A DNA stretch of 64,000 bases, from positions 1,302,001 to 1,366,000 of the forward strand of contig NZ_CP168219.1 of NCBI RefSeq assembly GCF_041714655.1, written 5' to 3'. This document shows positions 53,003 through 62,700 of the stretch, in pieces. This stretch comes from Pseudoroseicyclus_A sp041714655 (GTDB lineage: Bacteria > Pseudomonadota > Alphaproteobacteria > Rhodobacterales > Rhodobacteraceae). The translations under genes were made by a program, and so were the position numbers. Numbering within the stretch: the stretch's first letter is position 1; every line of letters begins with the position of its first letter. Under the pieces are notes generated by a model. The model ran no database searches, was not told the DNA's origin, and was given only the letters and a program-made list of their open reading frames with translations.

Positions 53003-55005
53003 TGGGGATGCTCCGCCGCCATGACGGCCGTCACCTCGTCGTCGCTCCAGGCCTCGCCGGTGGCGCCGAGCGCGTCCTCGGCATCGGTGCGCCGCGCGGC
53101 AGTGTCGATCACCTTGCCGTCCCAGGGGATGAAGCTGTCGCTGCTCCGCCCCGTGACGCTGAGCTGAAAGGGCGGGTTCATCTGGAAGATGCGCCGCGCC
53201 AGCGCGGCGTTGACCACGCCGGTGCCGTCATCCATCGCCAGCTTCATCGCGAAGATCAGCCGGGGGGAGGCGGTGGCGAGCGTCGTGCCGCCGACGTCGG
53301 TCAGCCCCGCGGCAACATGCTCGAGCTGCTCGCCGATCAGCATCTCCTCGGTCTTGGCGACGCCGTCCACGCGCTTGACGATCCGCTTGAGCTTGGCGCG
53401 CACGGCCGTGTTCCGCGCGGCGTCGCCGGGGGCCGCGGCGAGGAAGCCGTTGATCTCGGTCTGGAACTCCTCGGCCCGGATCCGGGCGGCGCCGAGCGGC
53501 TCGTCCAGCGCATCGCCATAGACGGCCGGATCGCGCCAATGGCCGATGCGGTTCTCGTTATAGACGAACTCATAGGTCGGATCGACGGCCTGCCAGCCGC
53601 TGCCGTCGGCCGTCCGCAGCTTCGGGGGGCTTCCGGGCAGCCATTGCGCGGGGTCCTCCTCGAACATGCGCCGGATGTCGCCACGGAACTGCTTGAGAAA
53701 CCCGCCGTGGAAGCTCCGCGACGAGCAGACGAGCGACGAGAGCGACCCGTAGCTCTTGAGCTGGCGGATGCGCAGCGCCCCGCCCTGCACCTGATAGACG
53801 AAATCCGGCCCCTTCTTGCCGGCGAGATAGACCTGCAGGCGAAGCCCGTTCACGCCCTCTTCCACGAGGTCCACCATGACCTCGAGCTCGAAGATATGGC
53901 CCGTCTGCCAGCCGTCGCGGCGTATGATCGCGTCGTAGAGCGCATCGAAGCCCTCGAGCTGGCGGAGCTGGTCGAAGCTCGCCGGATCGCCGGTGATCGC
54001 GGTGATCCAGCCGCGGGTCAGATCGTCCGCCTCGATCATCCGATGCGCGAGCTCCGTGGGGTGGAGCGCGCGGGAATAGATCGAGGTGACCCCGGCGGCG
54101 TCGAGATCGGCCAGGGTCAGCGCCTCGATCTCCTGATGCGTGGCGGCGGGCATGGAGGCGCCGGGATTGGCCTCGTGCCAGGCCTTGCGCCGGGCGCGGC
54201 GGGCATGGTTCGTCAGATAGGCCTCCATCCGCCCGGTCAGCGCATCCAGCACCTCGTCGGCCTGGGCCTCGCCGAGATCGGCGAAGGCCTGGGCGAGATG
54301 GCCGCGCAGCCCGGCGGTCGAGTTGAGCGCCAGGGCGCAGTCGGTGGCGGCGGCGGGGCCGGTCTCGCGGACGACGCGGCGCGTGTCGGTGGCCGTCCAG
54401 CGCTTCAGCGCATAGCGCGTCGGCGGCACATGGCCGAAGGTGCGCATGGCGGTCGGCCCCATCAGCGCATCGACGAGGATGGCGCCGCGGGTGTTGGAGG
54501 GCATCACCCGCCCGTCGCGATGCTGGATCGGGCGCCTGACGAATGACTGCGGGGAGTGGAAGACGGCCGCGATCTGGTCGTCCAACATCGTGTCGGCGCC
54601 GCCGACCACCTCCTGGATCCAGGCCCTCCGGCCCGCATCGTCGAGCTCGTTCCAGAGCGCGCGCTGGCGGAACTGCCAGGTGACGAAGGCCTCCTGCAGC
54701 TCCGGCAGGATGAAGCCGCTCGCGCCCTCCGGCCAGAGCGTGCGGAAGGCGAGGCCGGCATGGTAGACGGAGCTGCCCGGCAGCCGCGAGACCGCGAGGA
54801 CCAGCCCGTCCACCGTACCGTCGAGCGCCGCGGTCACGCGCTGGCGCAGCGCGTCGTGGTCGAGCACCAGGGTGCCGTCGGGGCGACGCTCCACCAGGTC
54901 GACGGGCAGATCGTCCAGCGTCGCCGTGTCGACCCCGGCGCGGCGGCCCTGATGGTTGAGCGTCGGCGCCTCGGCCTTCTTCATGAGGGTTGTCGTCCGC
55001 GCCAT
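52999..55005 (-). CDS. Large unknown protein with possible PD-(D/E)XK nuclease-like domain
   Basis: A 668-aa protein of no recognised family. Residues 1-350 are mixed and largely helical (GFILPELQEAFVTWQFRQRA, AYLTNHARRARRKAWHEANP). Residues 366-420 read GHIFELEVMVDL, KKGPDFVYQ and LRIRQLKSYG. The order Glu373/Glu375, Asp401 in GPD, Gln415-x-Lys417 resembles the catalytic layout of PD-(D/E)XK nucleases with a Q variant, and residues after it (SLSSLVCSSRSFHGGFLKQF) could finish such a fold. The remainder is helical and charged. It begins 3 bp after the 988-aa gene and overlaps the DUF6603 gene by 4 bp. Nuclease activity is an inference only. Confidence 0.62.
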   Translation of the reverse strand: MARTTTLMKKAEAPTLNHQGRRAGVDTATLDDLPVDLVERRPDGTLVLDHDALRQRVTAALDGTVDGLVLAVSRLPGSSVYHAGLAFRTLWPEGASGFILPELQEAFVTWQFRQRALWNELDDAGRRAWIQEVVGGADTMLDDQIAAVFHSPQSFVRRPIQHRDGRVMPSNTRGAILVDALMGPTAMRTFGHVPPTRYALKRWTATDTRRVVRETGPAAATDCALALNSTAGLRGHLAQAFADLGEAQADEVLDALTGRMEAYLTNHARRARRKAWHEANPGASMPAATHQEIEALTLADLDAAGVTSIYSRALHPTELAHRMIEADDLTRGWITAITGDPASFDQLRQLEGFDALYDAIIRRDGWQTGHIFELEVMVDLVEEGVNGLRLQVYLAGKKGPDFVYQVQGGALRIRQLKSYGSLSSLVCSSRSFHGGFLKQFRGDIRRMFEEDPAQWLPGSPPKLRTADGSGWQAVDPTYEFVYNENRIGHWRDPAVYGDALDEPLGAARIRAEEFQTEINGFLAAAPGDAARNTAVRAKLKRIVKRVDGVAKTEEMLIGEQLEHVAAGLTDVGGTTLATASPRLIFAMKLAMDDGTGVVNAALARRIFQMNPPFQLSVTGRSSDSFIPWDGKVIDTAARRTDAEDALGATGEAWSDDEVTAVMAAEHPQ

Positions 55006-55008
55006 GGG

Positions 55009-57975
55009 TCAGTCCCTCACGCCGTGCAGGAAATTCACATCGGACGGATCCGCCACATCGGCCATCGCCCGCAGGGCCCTGTTCGAGACGAAGGGCAGCG
55101 CGATGGCGCCCAACATCAACACCTGCTGCGCATGGGTCACCGGCTGGCCCCATCTGTCGGTGCCCGAATAGAGCGACCAGGCGAATTCGAGGACATCGGC
55201 CGCGTCGCCGACGCCGGGGATCAGGCCCAGGCCGACATCGACGAGAAGCTGGCCGGCGAAGGTGACGTTGGCGACGAACTCGGCGGCCTGCGCGCTGTTG
55301 AACGTCTCCATCGAATGCTGGAGCAGCACATTGCTCTCCCGTTCGAGGGGAAGGCCATCGGTGAGGTCATGCCAGTGCCCCCGCGCATCGGGCACGTCGG
55401 ACTCGCTGAGGCCGAAGATCGCATCCCAGATGTCGTGCGTGCTCTCCCAGTCCGCCGGCAGGAAGTCGAGGCGCCCGCCCTGCGGCGCCACATCGGCCAT
55501 CACGGCGCCCGGCCCCCGCGCCCGCCAGAAGGCGGCGGAGAGCGGGGCGTTGCGCGTGGCGAGGCTCTCCGCGCCGCCCGTCACGGCGGAATCGGGGAAG
55601 ACATGGGTCGAGTGAACGAGCGCGAGGACGCCGATGTGCTCGGCCCAGCCGAAGGTCCCCTGCTCGATCTCCCGCCATTCCGCCACCCGCCGGCCGCAGA
55701 GCTGATAGGTGAACCGCTCGGTGCCCGAGAGCGGATCGACGGTCAGATGCAGCATCGCCTGCCGTGTCGGACCCCGGTAATGGCCGTCCGGCGCGCCCGG
55801 ATCGCCCGTCATCGAGACCGCCGTGCCGGGCACGAGGATCGTCAGCCCGGTCTGCAGCGGCAGCGGGATCGGCCCGTCCGGGATGATCGCGGGGACGTTC
55901 TGCGGCTTCAGGACGACGTTGAAGTATTTCGCGTCGTCCCCGAGGTCGTAGAAGAGCTGGCCGACGCTCTGGTGCGGCGAGAGCGTGCCCGCCGTGATCG
56001 CAGTCACCTCATGGGTGAGCTGCTCCTCGGTGACGATCTCGGCGACATTGACCGAACGGCTGGCGGTGTAGATCAGCGGGTTGATCGGCGTGCCCTGCGG
56101 CGGGACGGCGCCGGCATCCTGCAGGCGGATCACCGCCATCTCGACGGTGGGCGGCCATTCGAGCCGCTCGATCTGCACGCCCGGCCCGGCGATGATGAGG
56201 AGGCGCGGGGTCGAGGTGCCGCCGAGCGCGGCGCGGGTCTCGGCGACGGCCGGCTCCTCCGCCGGCTCGGGCGCCGGCATGTAGGCCCAGGTGACGGCCT
56301 CCTCCAGCGTGTAGCCGAGGCTCTGATCGGTCAGCGACAGGCGGATCCCGGCATGGAGGTAATCGGGCAGGCGGAGGCGGATCGCGCCTCCGTCCCAGGT
56401 GGCCACCACGTCGTATTCCTCGTCGTAGAGCTCCATGTCCGCCCCCGGCAGGCCGTAGAGATGCGAGACGGTGAAGAGCCCGGCATTCACGACGTTTTCC
56501 AGCGCGATCAGGTGGTTGTCCCCGGCGATGCTGAACGAGACGGCATAGGCCTCGGGCGCCCAGCCGCCGGCATGGAGGATCGCCTGATGCGCCTTTTCCG
56601 CCACCCGGCGCGAGATGGTGCGGGGCCCGATGAGCGCCTGCGAGGCGTCGAGCGGCCTGACGAGGCCGAGCAGGCCTTCGAGGCGCAGCGGGTCGCGGAG
56701 CTGGTCCGGCCCCTGCGGCATCCCCGAGTAGAGCCGGTCGGGCCGCTCCGGGTCGCTGCTCCCCGCCCGGTCGGGCACGGGCCACTGGAAGGGCCCCTCC
56801 GTCAGCCGCTGGACGAGAACGGAGGCGGCGCTCACTGGCGCCACCGCCTCCTCCGGCAGGGGTTTGGCCTGGAAGGGCGCGCGGTGGCTCGCGAGGCCGG
56901 CGCGGTAGAAATCCGCCCCCGGCTTGTCGATGTAGCGGGGGTCGGCCCATTGTGACGGGCCCATCGGGACCTCACCGACAAAGCCCGGCTCCGCCATCGC
57001 CCGGGCGATCCGCCCGTAGCTCTGGCGGAGATAGCCGAGGGACTCGATGATCTCTCCCCGGTCGAACGGGTCGAGCTCCTGCGCCGTCAGAAGCGGGCCG
57101 TCGTGCCAGTGGCTCGGGTCGAGAAGCCCCAGCCGCCCCGGCGGCAGGCTGCCGGCCGGCGCCATCGCGGCGCCGGAGGTGCCGGGAGCGGAGCCCAGGA
57201 ACCACGCCTCCGTCGCCCGCCCCAGATGCCACTGGAAGAAGGCCGTCACCGGCGCGAGGATCATCTGGGCATGGATGAGGATGAGATGCTCCGCCCGCTT
57301 CGGCAGATAGCGCCGGAATTGCGGCATGAAGTCCTCCGTCGGCACCATCTGGCCGGTGAGGCCGCTCTGCAGCGTCACCGGCCCCTCCATCCCGGCCGCG
57401 ACGAAGGCGAAGAGATTGACGTCGAGCACGACATCCATGTCGGGCAGCGGCTGGCTCGTCCGCCGGCTGGCCGGGTCGCCGCCGCCGAGCGCATAGAGAG
57501 CATGGATGACGTAATGGTCGATGATCTCCGCCGTCGGCTTCGACCACCAGGCGCGGAAGCTCTGCCGGTAGTCCTCGACATCCAGCGCCGAGACGGAGAT
57601 CGGCGGCGGCACGGCGCCTGGCTCGAGCCCGGCACCCGCCTTCTCCAGCCAGAGCCGCAGGCGGTGCGGCTCTTCCGGCGGGCCGGGCGGGCGGCTGGCG
57701 TGGGAGAGGAGGACGGCGCCGCCCGTGAGGTGCATGCGGGCCGTGTGGTCGTGGCACTCCACGTCGATATAGGGCACGTCGTAGCCGAGAAGGGCGAGCG
57801 TGGTGAGAAGTGGCGCCGCCTCGCCGAGAAGCACGCCCATGTCGGCATAGGAATAGCCCGTGGCCTCCTCGAAGGCCCGCGCGGCCTCCGGCCCCGGCCC
57901 GCCGGCGCCGACGAGATGGCGCACCCCCTGCCAACCGCGCCCCTGCGGGATCAGATGGCGGAAGAGCCCGGTCAT
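55009..57975 (-). CDS. Large unknown protein with a pre-toxin-like C-terminal module
   Basis: A 988-aa protein of no recognised family, without a signal peptide. The N-terminal 500 residues are mixed alpha/beta (YSYADMGVLLGEAAPLLTTL, MHLTGGAVLLSHASRPPG, DMDVVLDVNLFAFVAAGM). Residues about 500-700 are more beta-rich. The last 85 residues contain DVGLGLIPGVGDAADVLEF, then LYSGTDRWGQPVTHAQQ and VLMLGAIALPF. The pattern of a hydrophobic IPGVGDxxD, a GTDxxGxxVT turn and a hydrophobic stretch closely resembles PT-TG-type pre-toxin domains that precede toxin tips in polymorphic toxins. Here the protein stops about 15 residues later instead of continuing into a toxin. It overlaps the 605-aa gene by 4 bp. 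Confidence 0.65.
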   Translation of the reverse strand: MTGLFRHLIPQGRGWQGVRHLVGAGGPGPEAARAFEEATGYSYADMGVLLGEAAPLLTTLALLGYDVPYIDVECHDHTARMHLTGGAVLLSHASRPPGPPEEPHRLRLWLEKAGAGLEPGAVPPPISVSALDVEDYRQSFRAWWSKPTAEIIDHYVIHALYALGGGDPASRRTSQPLPDMDVVLDVNLFAFVAAGMEGPVTLQSGLTGQMVPTEDFMPQFRRYLPKRAEHLILIHAQMILAPVTAFFQWHLGRATEAWFLGSAPGTSGAAMAPAGSLPPGRLGLLDPSHWHDGPLLTAQELDPFDRGEIIESLGYLRQSYGRIARAMAEPGFVGEVPMGPSQWADPRYIDKPGADFYRAGLASHRAPFQAKPLPEEAVAPVSAASVLVQRLTEGPFQWPVPDRAGSSDPERPDRLYSGMPQGPDQLRDPLRLEGLLGLVRPLDASQALIGPRTISRRVAEKAHQAILHAGGWAPEAYAVSFSIAGDNHLIALENVVNAGLFTVSHLYGLPGADMELYDEEYDVVATWDGGAIRLRLPDYLHAGIRLSLTDQSLGYTLEEAVTWAYMPAPEPAEEPAVAETRAALGGTSTPRLLIIAGPGVQIERLEWPPTVEMAVIRLQDAGAVPPQGTPINPLIYTASRSVNVAEIVTEEQLTHEVTAITAGTLSPHQSVGQLFYDLGDDAKYFNVVLKPQNVPAIIPDGPIPLPLQTGLTILVPGTAVSMTGDPGAPDGHYRGPTRQAMLHLTVDPLSGTERFTYQLCGRRVAEWREIEQGTFGWAEHIGVLALVHSTHVFPDSAVTGGAESLATRNAPLSAAFWRARGPGAVMADVAPQGGRLDFLPADWESTHDIWDAIFGLSESDVPDARGHWHDLTDGLPLERESNVLLQHSMETFNSAQAAEFVANVTFAGQLLVDVGLGLIPGVGDAADVLEFAWSLYSGTDRWGQPVTHAQQVLMLGAIALPFVSNRALRAMADVADPSDVNFLHGVRD

Positions 57976-59789
57976 CGCCGCCGCTCCCTGAGCCCGAGGC
58001 CGCCTTGGACAAGGGGCCCGCCCAGCCCCGTCCCGAGGCCGCCGCCCGGCCCGCCGGGCCCGCGCTGCTCCGACCCGTCGAGCGGCTGGCCGCTGGCATC
58101 CACCAGCAGGTCCACCTCCCGCGTGCTGACCGGCGGGCGGGGCGCCGGCCGCGCCTGCCGCCCGACCCAGAGGAGCAGCCGCCCGTCCGGCCCCCGCGCC
58201 GCCTGATAGCTCCGCGTCACCTGCAGCCCCTCGCGGGGCAGGGCGCCCTCGTCGAAGGCGAAGGGGCCGCCCGGGTCCAGCACCTCCGAACGCGGCCCGG
58301 CCTCGGCGGCCAGCTCCTCCGGCCAGCGCTCCCAGAGCGACAGGCGCGCGCGGGCGAGCTGGCCGGTCGGCAGGCTCGCCTTGTCGAGCTGCGGCAGGAA
58401 GGGGATCCAGTGGGGCGGCGTCTCCGTCTCCATCAGGTAGAGCCAGGCATCGGCCTCCGCCGGGGGCAGGCCCGCCGCCTCGGCCGCCGCCGCAGCCGCG
58501 GCACGGGTGGCGGCACGCATCCGCGCCCAGGCGGCGGCGCGGTCGTGGGGCCGGGCGGCGGGGCTTTCGATCTTCGTCTCGATGCCCCAGGCGAGGTTCG
58601 CGGCCTCGTCGCGCTTCAGGATCACCTCCTCCACCGGCCGCCCCTCCTGCCGGCTGGCGACCACGCGCGGCAGGTAGAGCCAGGGCGCGGCGCCCTGTTC
58701 GGGCGAGAGGTCGCCCGCCAGCTCGAAGAAGCGCCAGCCCCGTCCCGCGCCCTCGGCCCGCGCGTCCTTCACCGCGGCTGCCTCGATGGCGCGCCGCTCG
58801 CCGAAGACATCGCGCGCCGTGACGGAGGTGACGCGCGAGAGGGCGCCGCTCGGCAGGGTCAGCGGCGCGAGGTACCAGTCGTCGGAATGCACCGTGGCAA
58901 ACTCGACGAGGAGGAGTTGCGGCAGCGCCGTCAGCCCCAGCTCCATCCCGCCGAAATTGACCCGCCCGTCCTCGATCGACCAGAAGCGCCGCGCCGGCTG
59001 GCCGGGGTAGCGCAGGCGCGAAACGAGGGGCTCCACTGCCGCACCCTTGCCGGGCGCGAAGGCGGCGCCGCTCGGGGAGGCAAGATCGACGCTCATCCAG
59101 TCGAACTCGCCGCCGCGGTAGCGCTCGGCGGTGAGCTCGGCCTCGACGGAGGAGGCGCGGAGCGTCGCCTCATAGGCAAAGCGCCCGGCCACCCAGGCGC
59201 CGCCGGCCTTCGGCGCGACGATGCGGGCGTTCTGCGCCCCGGCCCAGGCGTCGAGCGTCGCCATGACGCCGGAAGCCTTGCCGAAGATCTCCCCCGCCGC
59301 GGTCTCGATTGCCTTGCGGTCGTCGGTGAGCGCGGCGTGGAGCGCGGCGGCGTCGAAGGCGCGGGGGGCGAGCCGGCCGGTCGCCGCATCGCCGGAGGGG
59401 GCGGGGGCGAGCGGGTAGCTCTCGCGCAGCCAGTCGGTGAAGGCGGCGCGGCCCCCGGCCGGCAGGCGGGAGAGGAGGTCGAAGGCGGCCTCGATCCGCG
59501 CCCGGTGCCAGCCGGGCGTCAGGTGGATGGGCTCCGCCTCGAGGAAGGGCTCGACCGGCGGCGTATCGGCATCGAGCCGCACCGGGTCGGCCTTGCCGAT
59601 GCTCATCTCGTCCACCGGCGCGCTCTCGGCGGCGATCTCCACGCTGATCGGGCTCGCGGCATCCTCGCCCTGAAGCGCCCCGAAGGCGCGCTGGCGGGCG
59701 AGCATCCAGAGCGGGTCGGCCAGCCGTGCCTCCAGCCCCTCGGCGAGCGAGGCATCGCGCGACAGCCCCCGGATCCGCGCCCAGCTCAT
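57972..59789 (-). CDS. Conserved uncharacterised protein with a DPLWMLARQ signature
   Basis: A 605-aa protein. Near the N-terminus it has ADPLWMLARQRAFGALQGED followed by AASPISVEI (residues about 24-51), a signature I associate with large uncharacterised bacterial proteins of the DPLW-LARQ-GEDAGSP type. The middle has beta-rich segments (RRFWSIEDGRVNFGGMELGL, LLLVEFATVHSDDWYLAPL) and repeated Trp. The last 60 residues are Gly/Pro-rich (GPGGPGGGLGTGLGGPLVQG), suggesting a flexible tail. There are no transmembrane helices or enzymatic motifs I can name. It overlaps by 4 bp with the genes on both sides, so tight co-translation with the giant upstream protein is expected. Confidence 0.65.
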   Translation of the reverse strand: MSWARIRGLSRDASLAEGLEARLADPLWMLARQRAFGALQGEDAASPISVEIAAESAPVDEMSIGKADPVRLDADTPPVEPFLEAEPIHLTPGWHRARIEAAFDLLSRLPAGGRAAFTDWLRESYPLAPAPSGDAATGRLAPRAFDAAALHAALTDDRKAIETAAGEIFGKASGVMATLDAWAGAQNARIVAPKAGGAWVAGRFAYEATLRASSVEAELTAERYRGGEFDWMSVDLASPSGAAFAPGKGAAVEPLVSRLRYPGQPARRFWSIEDGRVNFGGMELGLTALPQLLLVEFATVHSDDWYLAPLTLPSGALSRVTSVTARDVFGERRAIEAAAVKDARAEGAGRGWRFFELAGDLSPEQGAAPWLYLPRVVASRQEGRPVEEVILKRDEAANLAWGIETKIESPAARPHDRAAAWARMRAATRAAAAAAAEAAGLPPAEADAWLYLMETETPPHWIPFLPQLDKASLPTGQLARARLSLWERWPEELAAEAGPRSEVLDPGGPFAFDEGALPREGLQVTRSYQAARGPDGRLLLWVGRQARPAPRPPVSTREVDLLVDASGQPLDGSEQRGPGGPGGGLGTGLGGPLVQGGLGLRERRR

Positions 59790-62700
59790 GGCGAAGCCTC
59801 CTCTGCCAGGGGGTAGAGCGCGGCGGCGGTCTCAAAGAGCGAGCCGGAGGGGAAGATCGCCGGCAGGTGCTGGTCGAGCTCCGGCAGCGCCTCGCCGCCC
59901 CCGGCGCGGCGGCGCGACCAGGTCATCACCCCACGCACGGCGGAGAAGCCGTGGACGGGCTGCAGCGGTGGCTCGCCCGGTGCCTCGGGCAGGACGAGCA
60001 CCATGACCTGCGGCGCCTCGGCATTCGGCGTCTCCAGCTCCAGCGCCAGCCCGGCGTCGCGCCGGGCGGGCGGGATGCGGTCGACCTGCGAGGCGAGGAC
60101 GAGGGCGGTGAAGCCCTCCGTCAGCCGCTCCGGATCCTCGGCGCGGGAGAGGAGCAGGGCGGCGCCGCCGGAGGTGACGCTGCCGAGGGACGCGCCCGGG
60201 GCGTGCTCGGCGAACCAGGGCTCGGGGTCCTTCGGTTCGGGCCATTGGACGATCGCCGCCTCCGGCAGGGTCGCGCTGGCGGCCAGCTCGGCCATCAGCG
60301 CCTCGGCCACGGCGCGGGGCGCGGGCTGGGTGCGGCCCATGTCGGCGAGCCAGCCGAGCGGGGTGCGCCCCGTGGCGGGCAGGCGCCGGGCGGCGCCCGT
60401 GAGGCTGAGGGAAAGCCCGGCGCCGAGCGCCGCGGGCAGCACCGGCGGCACATGCAGGCCCGGGCCGAAGAGCGCCTTGGCGGCGGTGCGGAGGGCGGCG
60501 TTGGTCAGGGCCTTGCCGGGCGTGGCGGCGGCGGCGCCCCGCGCCTGCATCTCCGCCAGCACCTTGCGGCCGGTCTCGACGAGCGCCGCGCGGCGGGCGG
60601 CGTTGGCCGGGGGCGGGATGTCGGCGAGACCCCAGGCGCCGAACGGGGCAAGCACGGCGAGGGCGCCGTGGAGGGCCGTGAGGTCGGCGGGCAGCTCGGC
60701 GCCCTCGGGCGGCAGCGCCTGCCGCAAGGCGGTGAGCCGGCGGGCGAGGGCCTTCAGCGTGGCTTTGAGCGCCGCCGCATGGCCTTCATGCGCCGTGCCC
60801 TCGGTATTGGCGGGCGGCGCCTTGCCCGCGGGCAGGCCGAGCGAGAGGAGGTCCTCCGGCAGGGCGGCGCGCGCATCCATGAAGCTCGCCCGCCAGGTCT
60901 CGATCCTGAGGAGCGCGCCGGTCGGGTCCGCCGGGTCGAGCGCCGCCTCCCGGTCGCCGGTCAGCGCCGCGGCGGCGCGGGAGAGGGCCCGGGCGAGCGG
61001 GCTGCCGCCCTCGCCGGGCAGCGCCATCGAGAGGAGGTCGAGCGCGCCCAGAGGCTCCGGCAGATGCGCCAGCAGATCGGGGAGCGGCACGGTCAGCCGC
61101 AGCTTGCCCGTGAGCTGGAACCGCAGCCCTCCCGCCGGCCCCAGCGCCTGCCGCGCCAGCCGTTCGGACGCGGAGTCGAGCGCGGCGCGAAGGCTCCCCT
61201 GCGGCCAGCCCGTGGCCTCCGGCTCGCCCCCCGTCGCCAGCATCGTGTGGAGCGTGACCAGCGGCCCGATGTCGGGCGTCTTCAGCACCTGCAGGTCGGG
61301 CAGGGGGGCGGAGCCGTCGGCGACGGCGGCCAGGGTGGCGGCGGCGCGGGCCGTCTCGCCCCGGGCGAGGTCGAAGGTGGCATCGGCGAGGGCGAGATCT
61401 CCCATGGCGTCCGCGAGGCCCGCGATCTCGTCCGCCGCCTGGCGGATGCGCGCCGGGCGGGCGGGGGCGCTGCCGTCGCTCCGCCGCAGCGCCTGCACCA
61501 GCGCCGGCCGGCCGCTGCCATCCGCCCCCCAGAGCGCGGCGAGGGCGAGCCCGTCGAGCGGCGGCGCCGGCCGGCCTGCCTCTGTGCTGCCCGAGAGCTC
61601 CGCCACCGCCCGGCGGAGCGGGTCCACGAGGTCGCCCGCCCCGGCGCGGGCCAGCGCCGCCTCCGCCATCTGGCCGAGGAGGTCGCCGAGGTCCGCCCCG
61701 TCCCGCAGCGCGTCATAGACCCAGGCCGCCTCCCGCATCCGCGCCGAGGAGAGGTTCACATCCAGCGCCTCCGCCGCCGCGCCCGGGCCGCGCGCCTGCC
61801 GGCCGGAGCGCAGGAGCGCCGCCGTCTTGGCATGGGTGAGGCTGGGGGCGAGGACGAAGCTCTCCGACACCAGCGCCCCCTCGCCGCGCCAGCGGGGGCG
61901 GAGGTCCTCCACATAGCCGTAACCGCCGATGCGGAGCCCCTCGGGCCGCGCGGCGCGGGTGGCGTCGAGATCCTGCAGGAGCAGCGCCTGCCAGAAGGCA
62001 TCGAGCCGCCAGCCGGCGAGGTCGAGCGTCTGCCGCAGCGCCAGCGCCAGCGTGCCCGGCCCGTGGCGGCGCATCTCGAGCAGCGCGTCGAGCATCTGCC
62101 AGAGGTCGGCGCGGGCGCGCTGGGCGGGGCCGGTGTATGCCCGGATCGCCCAGGCGTCGCGGCCCGCACCGCGCCGGGGCGGGCGGGGCTGGGGGCCGGT
62201 GGTGCTCTGGCCGGTGGACGAGAGGGCGGCGGTCAGCGCCCGCCGCCGGCTCTCCAGCCCCCGGGTCATGAGCTCGTAGAGGAGCGGCCGCGCGCCCTCC
62301 GCCCCCCAGTCTGGCGCCGGCGGATCCGGCCCCTGGCCGAGGTGAAAGCGCGCCCGGGCGATGAGGTGATCGAGCCAGGCCCCGGCGGGAAGGGGCGGCG
62401 GGGCGCCGTCCTCCCCCGGGATCTCCACCAGCCGCTCCTGTGGCCAGGCCCGCGCCTCCTCGCCGAAGAAGGCGAAGGCGATGTTGGGATCTTCGGTGCC
62501 GTAGCCGATGGGGCCCTTGAAGACCTCCGGCTCCGCCCCGGCGAGGGCGAAGGCCTCGTTGCGGGCCTCGTGTTCGTCCAGATGGGCGAGGAGGTTCTCG
62601 CAGAGGATGAAGGTCTCGGCGACGGCGACGAGGAAGGTCAGCGCCTCGGCCTCCGAGAGGTTCGGGCCGCTGACGGTGATATTGATGGTGTTGATCGTCG

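Noticed and set aside
49985..53167. A 1060-codon plus-strand open frame opposite the DUF6603-type gene
   Set aside because: It shows typical antisense composition (Arg/Gly/His/Glu runs), no ribosome-binding site and no domain; the minus-strand frame is joined to its neighbours by start-stop overlaps.
54556..56955. A 799-codon plus-strand open frame opposite the 668- and 988-aa genes
   Set aside because: It crosses the junction of two coupled minus-strand genes and has shadow-type composition.
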